From NCBI RefSeq assembly GCF_044784365.2, contig NZ_CP173065.2: a stretch of 64,000 nt of DNA. One strand, written 5' to 3'. Below the pieces are notes generated by a model. The model made no database searches, was not told the origin of the DNA, and was given only the letters and a program-made list of their open reading frames with translations. This document shows positions 15,623 through 27,594 of the stretch, piece after piece. Position 1 is the first letter of the stretch; the number at the start of each line of letters is the position of its first letter. The translations under genes were made by a program, and so were the position numbers. This DNA is from Cetobacterium_A somerae. Its GTDB lineage: Bacteria; Fusobacteriota; Fusobacteriia; Fusobacteriales; Fusobacteriaceae.

Positions 15623-16894
15623 ATGAGCGTAGAGGCATTTAAAATAATAGGTGGAAAGAAAATAAGTGGAGAATTAAAAGTAGAAGGAGCAAAAAATGCT
15701 GCTTTACCAATATTTGTAGCAACATTAATTGAAAAAGGAACTTATATTTTAAATAATGTTCCAAATTTAAGAGATATAGTTACTCTTGTTCAACTTTTAG
15801 AAAGCTTAGGACTTGAAATTGAAAAAATGGGAGAACATTCATATAAAGTAGTTAATAATGGACTAAAATCACTTGTTGCATCATATGATTTAGTAAAAAA
15901 AATGAGAGCTTCTTTTTTAGTTATGGGACCGATGTTAGCTCATGAGAAAAAAGCAAAAGTATCATTACCTGGAGGGTGTGCAATAGGTTCAAGACCAGTT
16001 GATTTACATTTAAAAGGATTTGAAGCATTGGGTGTTGAGATTAAAATAGATCACGGATATGTTGAAGGAGAAGCAAAAGAACTTATAGGTGGAAAAGTTG
16101 TATTTGATTTTCCTAGTGTTGGAGCAACAGAAAATGTTATTATGGCAGCTGTAAAAGCAAAGGGGAAAACAGTTATTGAAAATGCAGCAAGAGAACCTGA
16201 AATAGATGATTTATGTAATTTTTTAAATAAAATGGGAGCAAAGATAGAGGGTATTGGAACTGGAAGATTAGAAATTGAAGGAGTAGAGAAGTTAACACCT
16301 TGTGAATATTCAATTATTCCAGATAGAATAGTAGCTGGAACTTTTATAGTTGCATCACTTATGTTTGATGGAGCTATAACTGTTAAAGGAGTTATAAGAG
16401 ATCATATAGAGAGTTTTATATCAAAGCTTGAAGAGATGGGAGCAGAGTTTGATATTGATGGAGATGTTTTAACAACAAAAACTAAATTAAAAGATTTAAA
16501 AGCAGTTAAAGCTACAACAATGCCACATCCAGGATTTCCAACAGATTTACAATCTCCAATGATGACTTTAATGTGTTTAGTAAAAGGAACAAGTGAGATA
16601 AAGGAAACAATATTTGAAAATAGATTTATGCACGTTCCTGAATTAAATAGAATGGGAGCGAATATATCAACAGATGCTAATATAGCAAGGATTGACGGAA
16701 TAGAAGTGTTTTCATCAGCAGAGGTTATGGCTAGTGATTTAAGAGCAGGAGCTTCTTTAATATTAGCTGGACTACTTGCAGATGGAGAAACTATAGTAAA
16801 TAGAATCTATCATGTAGATAGAGGATATGAAAACCTAGAAGTAAAGTTAAAAGCGTTAGGTGCAGATATAGAAAGAATAAAAGTAGAAATATAA
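15623..16894 (+). CDS. murA: UDP-N-acetylglucosamine 1-carboxyvinyltransferase
   Basis: The 423-residue enzyme transfers enolpyruvate from PEP to UDP-GlcNAc, the first committed step of peptidoglycan synthesis. The N-terminal EGAKNAALPIFVA block and the active-site loop PGGCAIGSRPVDLH, with the catalytic Cys that fosfomycin alkylates, are clear; HPGFPTDLQ and DLRAGASLI are further family blocks. ATG 15623 follows AGGAGAG; an in-frame ATG 21 nt upstream overlaps the previous gene and is less likely. Confidence 0.97.
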   Translation: MSVEAFKIIGGKKISGELKVEGAKNAALPIFVATLIEKGTYILNNVPNLRDIVTLVQLLESLGLEIEKMGEHSYKVVNNGLKSLVASYDLVKKMRASFLVMGPMLAHEKKAKVSLPGGCAIGSRPVDLHLKGFEALGVEIKIDHGYVEGEAKELIGGKVVFDFPSVGATENVIMAAVKAKGKTVIENAAREPEIDDLCNFLNKMGAKIEGIGTGRLEIEGVEKLTPCEYSIIPDRIVAGTFIVASLMFDGAITVKGVIRDHIESFISKLEEMGAEFDIDGDVLTTKTKLKDLKAVKATTMPHPGFPTDLQSPMMTLMCLVKGTSEIKETIFENRFMHVPELNRMGANISTDANIARIDGIEVFSSAEVMASDLRAGASLILAGLLADGETIVNRIYHVDRGYENLEVKLKALGADIERIKVEI

Positions 16895-16906
16895 AAGGGT
16901 GAGAAA

Positions 16907-17617
16907 ATGGAAAAAGTAATAGGAATAAATCCTGTAATAGAGTTATTACAAAATAAGTCTAACAACATTGAAAAAATTGAAATATTTAAAGGGATGAGAG
17001 AAGAAAAGCTAGGTAAATTAAAGGCTTTGGCTTCAGCTAGAAATATAAAATTATTTCAAGTTGGAAAAAAAGAGGAGAACTCTCAAGGGGTAGTGGCATA
17101 TTTAAGTGATTATGACTACTATATTGAGTTAGGAGAATTTTTAGAAAAGATAGCTAGAGATGAAAAATCAATAGTTTTAATTTTAGACGGAGTTCAAGAT
17201 CCAAGAAATTTTGGAGCAATAATTAGAAGTGCTGAAATATTTGGAGTAAAAGGAATTATAATTCCAGAAAGAAATTCAGTTAAAATAAATGAAACTGTTA
17301 TTAAAACTTCAACTGGAGCCATAGAACATGTTGATATAGTAAAAGTTACAAATATATCTGACGCAATAGAGAAGTTAAAAAAGTTAGATTTCTGGGTTTA
17401 CGGTGCTGAAGGATCTGGAAGCAAGTATTATCATGAAGAAAAATATCCAAATAAGACAGCTCTTGTACTAGGTAGTGAAGGTGAAGGTATAAGAAAGAAA
17501 GTAAAAGAGAATTGTGATATTTTAGTTAAGATACCAATGCATGGAAAAATTAACTCATTAAATGTTTCTGTAGCTGGAGGAATAATACTTTCTGAGATAG
17601 CAAAAAATTTATATTAA
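16907..17617 (+). CDS. rlmB: 23S rRNA (guanosine-2'-O-)-methyltransferase RlmB, TrmH/SpoU family
   Basis: The 236-residue protein has an N-terminal L30e-like substrate-binding domain (about 1-75) and a C-terminal SPOUT knot. The three SpoU motifs are DPRNFGAIIRSAEIFGV, LVLGSEGEGIRKKV and IPMHGKINSLNVSVAGGI. The GINPVIELL start fits RlmB, which methylates G2251 of E. coli 23S rRNA, rather than TrmH on tRNA, but substrate is inferred. It is the last gene of the murA unit. Confidence 0.88.
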   Translation: MEKVIGINPVIELLQNKSNNIEKIEIFKGMREEKLGKLKALASARNIKLFQVGKKEENSQGVVAYLSDYDYYIELGEFLEKIARDEKSIVLILDGVQDPRNFGAIIRSAEIFGVKGIIIPERNSVKINETVIKTSTGAIEHVDIVKVTNISDAIEKLKKLDFWVYGAEGSGSKYYHEEKYPNKTALVLGSEGEGIRKKVKENCDILVKIPMHGKINSLNVSVAGGIILSEIAKNLY

Positions 17618-17619
17618 AT

Positions 17620-17646
17620 AAACCTGTGGAAGTACAGGTTTTTTTA
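17620..17646 (+). terminator. Terminator after rlmB
   Basis: AACCTGT, loop GGAAGT, ACAGGTT and a T-run. Confidence 0.88.
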
Positions 17647-17655
17647 TGCTATATT
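17647..17655 (+). promoter_or_regulatory. Extended -10 promoter for leuS
   Basis: TGC-TATATT directly behind the terminator, 33 nt before the leuS start. The leader is too short for a T-box. Confidence 0.5.
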
Positions 17656-17688
17656 ATGAGATAAAATTAAAGCTAATGGGGTGAAGAG

Positions 17689-20301
17689 ATGAGAGAATAT
17701 AATTTTAGCCAAATTGAAGAAAAATGGCAACAAAAATGGAAAGAAGAAAATATATTTAAAACTGAAAATAAAGTTGAAGGAAAAGAAAATTACTATGTTT
17801 TAGAGATGTTACCATATCCATCTGGAAAACTACATGTTGGTCATGCTAGAAACTATACAATAGGAGATGTTATAGCAAGATATAAAAGAATGAAAGGGTA
17901 TAATGTACTACATCCAATGGGATGGGATTCTTTTGGATTACCTGCAGAAAATGCTGCAATTCAAAATGGTGCGCACCCAGCGTTATGGACAAAATCAAAC
18001 ATAGATAATATGAATAGACAGTTAAAAATGATGGGATTATCATATGACTGGGATAGAGAGATAGCTACTTATACTCCTGAGTATTATAAGTGGAATCAAT
18101 GGATATTTAAAAAAATGTTTGAAATGGGATTAGTTTATAAGAAAAAATCAACTGTAAACTGGTGCCCAGATTGTCAAACAGTTTTAGCAAACGAGCAAGT
18201 TGAAGATGGAATGTGCTGGAGACACTCTAAAACTCCTGTTATCCAAAAAGATTTAGAGCAATGGTTCTTTAAAATAACAGATTATGCAGAGGAGTTATTA
18301 GAAGGACACAAAGAGTTAGTTAATGGATGGCCAGAAAAAGTTTTAACAATGCAAAAAAACTGGATTGGAAAATCTTTTGGAACAGAAGTAAACTTCAAGT
18401 TGGTTGAAAAAGATGAAAATTTACCAGTATTTACAACAAGGGTTGACACATTATTTGGAGTTACTTATGCTGTAATTGCTCCAGAGCACCCATTAGTAGA
18501 TGAAATTATAAAAATTAATCCAAGTATAAGAGAAGCTGTATCTGCGATGAAGAATACTGATATGATTGAAAGAACAGCTGAAGGAAAAGAAAAAAATGGT
18601 ATAAATACAGGTTGGCATGTAATAAATCCTGTAAATGGAGAAAAAGTTGAGTTATGGATAGCTGACTATGTATTAATGAATTATGGAACTGGAGCTGTTA
18701 TGGCTGTACCAGCTCATGATGAAAGAGACTTTGCTTTTGCTAAAAAATATGATTTGCCAATAAAAGTTGTAATTAATCCAATAGATAAAGAAACAAAAAA
18801 AGAGATTATGATAGAAGCTTCAGAGATGAAAAATGCTTTTGTTGGATCTGGAGTAATGACAAATTCTGAAGAGTTCAACGGAATATCTTCAAAAGAAGCT
18901 TTAGTTAAAATAGCAGAATATGTAGAAGCAAAAGGATTTGGAGAAAGAACAACAAAGTATAGATTAAAAGATTGGGGAGTTTCAAGACAAAGATATTGGG
19001 GAACACCAATTCCAGCTTTATATTGTGAAAAATGTGGAGTAGTTATGGAAAAAGATGAAAATCTGCCAGTATTATTACCAACAGATGTAGAATTCACAGG
19101 TAATGGAAATCCTTTAGAAACATCAGAAAGTTATAAGCATTCAGTATGTCCTTGTTGTGGTGGACCTGCAAGAAGAGATACTGATACAATGGATACATTT
19201 GTAGACTCATCATGGTATTTCTTAAGATATTGTGATCCTAAAAATACAAATTTACCATTTGAAAAGGATATAGTTGATGGATGGGTTCCAGTAGACCAAT
19301 ATATTGGTGGAATAGAGCATGCTGTAATGCACTTATTATATTCAAGATTCTTCTCAAAAGTTTTAAGAGATATGGGATTATTATCATCAAATGAGCCTTT
19401 TAAGAGATTATTAACTCAAGGTATGGTATTAGGGCCATCATATTACTCAGCAAATGAAAATAGATTCTTATATCCTGATGAAGTTGAAATGAAAGGATCT
19501 CAAGCTTTCTTAAAAGCAACAGGTGAAGAGGTACAAGTTAAAGTTGAAAAGATGTCAAAATCTAAAAATAACGGTGTAGATCCAGAAATTATGATAAATA
19601 AGTATGGAGCGGATACAACAAGATTATTTATTATGTTTGCTGCCCCACCTGAGAGAGAGTTAGAGTGGAATGAAAATGGATTAGCAGGAGCAGCAAGATT
19701 TTTAAATAAAATTTGGAGATTAGTTCTTGAAAATAAAGAATATTTAACAGATTCAACAACAATTGATTATGTAAAATTAAGTAAAGAAGATAAAGGATTA
19801 GTTAGAAAATTACATCAAACAATTAAAAAGGTAACTGAATCTATCGAAGCTGACTACCACTTTAATACATCGATAGCAGCAACTATGGAGTTATTAAATG
19901 AGATGCAAGATTTTAGAACTCAAGTTTTAGGAACAGATAAAGAAACATCAGAATCTAAAAAGATATTTAGAGAAGCGATGGTAAATGTTGTTATTATGTT
20001 ATCGCCATTTACGCCTCATTTCTGTGATGAGTTATGGCAAGAGATGGGAAATAAAGGTATGTTATTCTTAGAATCATGGCCAACTCATAAAGAAGAATTA
20101 ACTGTAGCAGATGAGATATCAATAGCTGTTCAAGTTAATGGAAAATTAAGAGGAACTTTAGAAGTAGAGAGAACTGTTTCTAAAGATGAGTTAGAAAAGA
20201 AGGCATTAGAAATAGAAAATGTTAAGAAATTTATTGAAGGGCAAACTGTTATAAAAATAATAGTTGTTCCAGGTAAAATTGTAAATATTGTAGTAAAATA
20301 A
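17689..20301 (+). CDS. leuS: Leucyl-tRNA synthetase
   Basis: The 870-residue class I synthetase charges tRNA-Leu. The HIGH motif is seen as PSGKLHVGHARNY (near residues 43-55), a zinc-type CPDC follows in the first insertion, the CP1 editing domain contains TTRVDTLFG and VPAHDERD, and KMSKSKNN lies near 620. The tail holds the anticodon-binding helices and a C-terminal domain (IAVQVNGKLRG). Length is normal for the bacterial family. It is a single-gene unit with its own promoter and terminator. Confidence 0.98.
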   Translation: MREYNFSQIEEKWQQKWKEENIFKTENKVEGKENYYVLEMLPYPSGKLHVGHARNYTIGDVIARYKRMKGYNVLHPMGWDSFGLPAENAAIQNGAHPALWTKSNIDNMNRQLKMMGLSYDWDREIATYTPEYYKWNQWIFKKMFEMGLVYKKKSTVNWCPDCQTVLANEQVEDGMCWRHSKTPVIQKDLEQWFFKITDYAEELLEGHKELVNGWPEKVLTMQKNWIGKSFGTEVNFKLVEKDENLPVFTTRVDTLFGVTYAVIAPEHPLVDEIIKINPSIREAVSAMKNTDMIERTAEGKEKNGINTGWHVINPVNGEKVELWIADYVLMNYGTGAVMAVPAHDERDFAFAKKYDLPIKVVINPIDKETKKEIMIEASEMKNAFVGSGVMTNSEEFNGISSKEALVKIAEYVEAKGFGERTTKYRLKDWGVSRQRYWGTPIPALYCEKCGVVMEKDENLPVLLPTDVEFTGNGNPLETSESYKHSVCPCCGGPARRDTDTMDTFVDSSWYFLRYCDPKNTNLPFEKDIVDGWVPVDQYIGGIEHAVMHLLYSRFFSKVLRDMGLLSSNEPFKRLLTQGMVLGPSYYSANENRFLYPDEVEMKGSQAFLKATGEEVQVKVEKMSKSKNNGVDPEIMINKYGADTTRLFIMFAAPPERELEWNENGLAGAARFLNKIWRLVLENKEYLTDSTTIDYVKLSKEDKGLVRKLHQTIKKVTESIEADYHFNTSIAATMELLNEMQDFRTQVLGTDKETSESKKIFREAMVNVVIMLSPFTPHFCDELWQEMGNKGMLFLESWPTHKEELTVADEISIAVQVNGKLRGTLEVERTVSKDELEKKALEIENVKKFIEGQTVIKIIVVPGKIVNIVVK

Positions 20302-20308
20302 ATTCAAG

Positions 20309-20344
20309 AAAAAAGGAGAGTATGAAGAACTCTCCTTTTTTTCT
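20309..20344. terminator. Bidirectional terminator between leuS and the minus-strand pair
   Basis: AAAAAAGGAGAGT and ACTCTCCTTTTTT arms with T-runs in both directions. Confidence 0.88.
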
Positions 20345-20351
20345 TAAAATT

Positions 20352-20705
20352 TTATTTTTTAAATTTATCCCAAAAACTAGGTTTTTGAGCATTTTTCATT
20401 CTTTTCTCTTCTGCTTGTTCTCTATGATAATTTGACCAATTTGGATTATTTTTCATGTTAGTTTTCATTTGCTTCATATAATTATAGGTAGCTTTTGTAT
20501 TTTTATATTTTGTTATAAAATTATTTTTTATATCAATAAAAGTTTGAACAATTCCTTGAAAAAAACCAACAAATTTTTGAATTATTCTTTTGCACCAAGT
20601 AAATTTATAGATTTCTTTGCAATTTGGACATCTATATTTTGCAATTTTATCCATTATTTTCATTTTTTCTTTACACTTTGGACAAGTGATAATAATTTTT
20701 TTCAT
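20352..20705 (-). CDS. Small zinc-ribbon protein, unknown function
   Basis: The 117-residue protein begins MKKIIITCPKCKEKM with a second pair CPNC, a four-Cys zinc ribbon in the first 35 residues. The remainder is basic and helical (KATYNYMKQMKTNMKNNP) and ends in a short PSFWDKFKK tail. ATG at 20705 is chosen because GGAGG lies 7-8 nt upstream; longer in-frame reading to 20786 would run into aroE. It follows aroE by 19 nt and is probably co-transcribed. No family assigned. Confidence 0.72.
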   Translation of the reverse strand: MKKIIITCPKCKEKMKIMDKIAKYRCPNCKEIYKFTWCKRIIQKFVGFFQGIVQTFIDIKNNFITKYKNTKATYNYMKQMKTNMKNNPNWSNYHREQAEEKRMKNAQKPSFWDKFKK

Positions 20706-20724
20706 ATTTAAAAAGCCTCCAATG

Positions 20725-21528
20725 TTATTTATAAATTCTATTAATGAGTTCATTATATATTTTTTCGTAATTAAATTCTCTTTCATTCCAAATCTCTTGA
20801 GATTTTATCCCTTGAGAGATTAGCATATATAAACCATTTTCAAAAGGTTTTCCTAAATCTTTAGCATATTTTAAAAATAAAGTCTCTTTAGGATTATATA
20901 TTAGATCTAAAACAAAATCAAAATTTTGGATGATATTTTTCTTAACTGGTGAGACATTAATATTAGGAGTAGTACCAACAGGAGTGGCATTTATAAGTAA
21001 ATAACCAGAAGTTTTTTCTAAATCATCATATGAAAGTAAAAATACATTTTTTAATTCATCTTCTGCATTAATAATATTTCTAGAAACAACATAGATAATA
21101 GCACCTGAATCTGAAAGTGCCTTAATACAAGCTTTTGATGCTCCACCAGTACCTAAAATAACTACTTTTTTATTTTTTAAGATTAGCCCCATTTTTTCAA
21201 ATGTTTTTATAAGTCCAAAGTAATCAGTATTGTAGGCAATAAGTTTTTCATTTTCAAACTTTATACAATTAGCAGCTCCAATAGATTGAACTTCTGGAGA
21301 TAAAATATCTACAAATTTTAAAATAGATGTTTTATATGGGGTTGTGACATTAATTCCTAAAATATCTTTCTGTTTTAAAACTTCTAAAAATTCTTTAATT
21401 TCATTTTCATTTTTTAAATCATAGATTTCATATTGTGCATTTATATCATATAATTCAAAAATCTTATCATGTAAGATTGGTGAGAATGTGTAAGAAATAT
21501 TTTTTCCTAATAAACCAAATTTTTTCAT
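20725..21528 (-). CDS. aroE: Shikimate dehydrogenase (NADP+)
   Basis: The 267-residue enzyme reduces 3-dehydroshikimate in aromatic amino-acid synthesis. Substrate-site motifs are SYTFSPILHDKIF, NVTTPYK with the catalytic Lys, and NTDYFG with the catalytic Asp; the nucleotide-binding loop is LGTGGASKA, followed by VVSRN. Length matches the family. GAGGTGA precedes ATG. No other aro genes are near. Confidence 0.96.
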   Translation of the reverse strand: MKKFGLLGKNISYTFSPILHDKIFELYDINAQYEIYDLKNENEIKEFLEVLKQKDILGINVTTPYKTSILKFVDILSPEVQSIGAANCIKFENEKLIAYNTDYFGLIKTFEKMGLILKNKKVVILGTGGASKACIKALSDSGAIIYVVSRNIINAEDELKNVFLLSYDDLEKTSGYLLINATPVGTTPNINVSPVKKNIIQNFDFVLDLIYNPKETLFLKYAKDLGKPFENGLYMLISQGIKSQEIWNEREFNYEKIYNELINRIYK

Positions 21529-21547
21529 AAAATCACCTCATATTATA

Positions 21548-21576
21548 ATTATAGTATTATTTTTTCTAATAAACAA
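21548..21576 (-). promoter_or_regulatory. Promoter of aroE
   Basis: On the minus strand TTGTTT (21576-21571), 17 nt and TATAAT (21553-21548). Confidence 0.75.
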
Positions 21577-21582
21577 TGGTAT

Positions 21583-21600
21583 TATAATACTAAAAGTATT
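21583..21600 (+). promoter_or_regulatory. Possible -10 and small palindrome before the Crp/Fnr gene
   Basis: TATAAT at 21583-21588 overlaps the inverted repeat AATAC-TAAAA-GTATT (21586-21600). No good -35 is visible. Self-regulation is possible but only inferred. Confidence 0.35.
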
Positions 21601-21628
21601 TTACAGATAATTGCAAAGGGGGAAAACT

Positions 21629-22282
21629 ATGGTTGATTTGAAAAAATTAGTTAAATTTAAATTATTTAAAGAAATAGATGAAAGAGAATTAGATAAATTA
21701 TTTCAAAAAATAAAGTGTGAAATAAAGCAGTTTAAAAAAAATGATATAATATTTTTTAGGGATGAAAAAGTAGATGGATTATTTATAGTTATTAAGGGAC
21801 TTTTAAGTGCTGAAATGTTAAAAGATAACGGAGATGTACAAAAAATTGAAAATCTATCAAATGGAGATATTATAGGTTCGGCGTTTATATTCGGAAAAGA
21901 TAATAATTTACCTGTTGATTTAATTGTTTTAGAAGAGGGGGAGTTATTACATATAGATAAGAAAAATTTACTAAAAGGATTTAATATCAATGAAAAATTT
22001 TTAATAAATTTTCTTAATGAAATTTCAGATAAAACACAATTTTTATCGAACAAAGTATGGAAAAATTTTAATAATAAAACAATAAAAGAAAAAATGTTAG
22101 ACTATATACTGGAAAATACTCAAAGCAATAAAGTTATATTTAAACATTCTATTAAAGAATTAGCTGAATTATTTGGAGTAAGTAGACCATCTTTATCTAG
22201 AGTTATTAGTGAATTTGTTGAAGATGAAATTTTAAAAAGAGATGGAAAAAATAAATTCATTTTAAATAAAGAAAAAATTTAA
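21629..22282 (+). CDS. Crp/Fnr family transcriptional regulator
   Basis: The 217-residue protein has a cyclic-nucleotide-binding-type beta-roll (about residues 10-115, with FFRDEKVDGLFIVIKG and LSNGDIIGSAFIFG), a dimer helix, and a C-terminal HTH (SIKELAELFGVSRPSLSRVI, about 174-193). Only one Cys is present, so it cannot carry an Fnr-type 4Fe-4S cluster, and the Arg/Ser phosphate-binding signature of true CRP is not evident. The effector is unknown. ATG 21629 follows AAGGGGG; the in-frame TTG 21611 lies before that site. A CRP-type site is present at 59391. Confidence 0.88.
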   Translation: MVDLKKLVKFKLFKEIDERELDKLFQKIKCEIKQFKKNDIIFFRDEKVDGLFIVIKGLLSAEMLKDNGDVQKIENLSNGDIIGSAFIFGKDNNLPVDLIVLEEGELLHIDKKNLLKGFNINEKFLINFLNEISDKTQFLSNKVWKNFNNKTIKEKMLDYILENTQSNKVIFKHSIKELAELFGVSRPSLSRVISEFVEDEILKRDGKNKFILNKEKI

Positions 22283-22302
22283 ATAAAAAAATAAAAAAAG
22301 TG

Positions 22303-22331
22303 TTGACAGAATATAAATATTGTGGTATTAT
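22303..22331 (+). promoter_or_regulatory. rRNA operon promoter
   Basis: Consensus TTGACA (22303-22308), 17 nt, TATTAT (22326-22331). About 145 nt of leader follow before 16S. Confidence 0.88.
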
Positions 22332-22384
22332 ACTTCTTGTAGCGGGAACAACCGCCACGATGAAAATCAAAGGACATTAACAAC

Positions 22385-22402
22385 CGAATAGAGAAAATAG
22401 TC
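22385..22402 (+). other. 5' arm of the 16S processing stem
   Basis: CGAATAGAGAAAA then TAGTC are complementary to GACTA and TTTTCTCTATTCG at 24005-24025 behind 16S, forming a long stem of the type cut by RNase III. Confidence 0.75.
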
Positions 22403-22484
22403 AGAAGTTATGAAAATAACAAAATGCCAGAAATGGCAAACCAATAAATGGTGTAAACGTAAGTCTTAGGACTTTAAATATATT

Positions 22485-23998
<1,514 letters not shown>

Positions 23999-24004
23999 TA
24001 AGGA

Positions 24005-24025
24005 GACTAACTTTTTCTCTATTCG
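24005..24025 (+). other. 3' arm of the 16S processing stem
   Basis: Pairs with 22385-22402 (see that entry), with a small internal bulge. Confidence 0.72.
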
Positions 24026-24049
24026 ATTGATACTGTTCTTTGTAAGTAT

Positions 24050-24125
24050 GGGGATATAGCTCAGTTGGGAGAGCGACGCACTTGCACTGCGTAGGTCAGC
24101 GGTTCGACTCCGCTTATCTCCACCA
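24050..24125 (+). tRNA. tRNA-Ala (TGC) in the 16S-23S spacer
   Basis: 76 nt, anticodon TGC in loop CTTGCAC, acceptor GGGGATA with TATCTCC, CCA encoded. No tRNA-Ile accompanies it. Confidence 0.96.
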
Positions 24126-24150
24126 AAACATTATCAAACTTGGACATTGG

Positions 24151-24164
24151 AAACTATATAGTAG
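24151..24164 (+). other. 5' arm of the 23S processing stem
   Basis: AAACTATATAGTAG is complementary to CTACTATATAGTTT at 27185-27198 beyond 23S. Confidence 0.7.
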
Positions 24165-24261
24165 ATATTGAGAAAATATTCTAAATTAACTAACAATTCA
24201 TTTTTAAGTCAATCTTAAATTGAGTAGTTAGTCTGTCTAAATAATATGAATTATATTACAA

Positions 24262-27178
<2,917 letters not shown>

Positions 27179-27184
27179 AATATA

Positions 27185-27198
27185 CTACTATATAGTTT
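27185..27198 (+). other. 3' arm of the 23S processing stem
   Basis: Pairs with 24151-24164; pairing can extend outward with one mismatch toward AATG (27202-27205). Confidence 0.7.
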
Positions 27199-27265
27199 TG
27201 AATGATCCAAGAAGTGACAAAGTCACGACTATGGAAAATTCATAGTTCACACAAATAAATATTGA

Positions 27266-27380
27266 TTGGCAACGATAGCTATGGAGGTACACCCAGTAAC
27301 ATTTCGAACCTGGAAGTTAAGCCCATAAACGCTGAAAGTACTTGGGGGGCAGCCCCCTGGGAGGATAGGAAGTTGCCAAT
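27266..27380 (+). rRNA. 5S ribosomal RNA
   Basis: TTGGCAAC at the 5' end pairs with GTTGCCAA at the 3' end; internal CCCAGTAACATTTCGAACCT and GAAGTTAAGCCC are typical 5S blocks. Confidence 0.95.
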
Positions 27381-27391
27381 CTTAAAAAAGT

Positions 27392-27467
27392 GCTTCTTTA
27401 GCTCAGTTGGTAGAGCGCACGACTGTTAATCGTGTTGTCGCTGGTTCGAGCCCAGCAAGAAGCGCCA
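27392..27467 (+). tRNA. tRNA-Asn (GTT)
   Basis: 76 nt, anticodon GTT, acceptor GCTTCTT with AAGAAGC, CCA encoded. It is the last gene of the rRNA operon. Confidence 0.95.
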
Positions 27468-27498
27468 TTTTTTTATTTTTTGGAAAAATATTTAACTT

Positions 27499-27524
27499 TA
27501 AAGAGCTTTTTAGCTCTTTTTTTT
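27499..27524 (+). terminator. rRNA operon terminator
   Basis: AAAGAGCT, loop, AGCTCTTT and a long T-run. Confidence 0.88.
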
Positions 27525-27546
27525 ATACAATTAATTCAATATAGTG

Positions 27547-27552
27547 TATAAT
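27547..27552 (+). promoter_or_regulatory. Possible -10 of the polysaccharide cluster
   Basis: TATAAT 43 nt before the first start codon; no convincing -35. It lies behind the rRNA terminator, so it is the likely start of the unit 27595-36293. Confidence 0.45.
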
Positions 27553-27594
27553 AATAGGGAATTTAAAAATTTAAAAACGGGGTGAATATAAAAT

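Noticed and set aside
17618..17688. T-box or other riboswitch before leuS (and before pheS at 48452-48476)
   Set aside because: Leaders are only about 30 nt or less beyond the promoter or previous gene, with no T-box sequence or specifier stem.
20706..20786. Longer N-terminus for the zinc-ribbon protein
   Set aside because: It would overlap the 3' end of aroE by 62 nt, whereas ATG 20705 has a strong GGAGG site.
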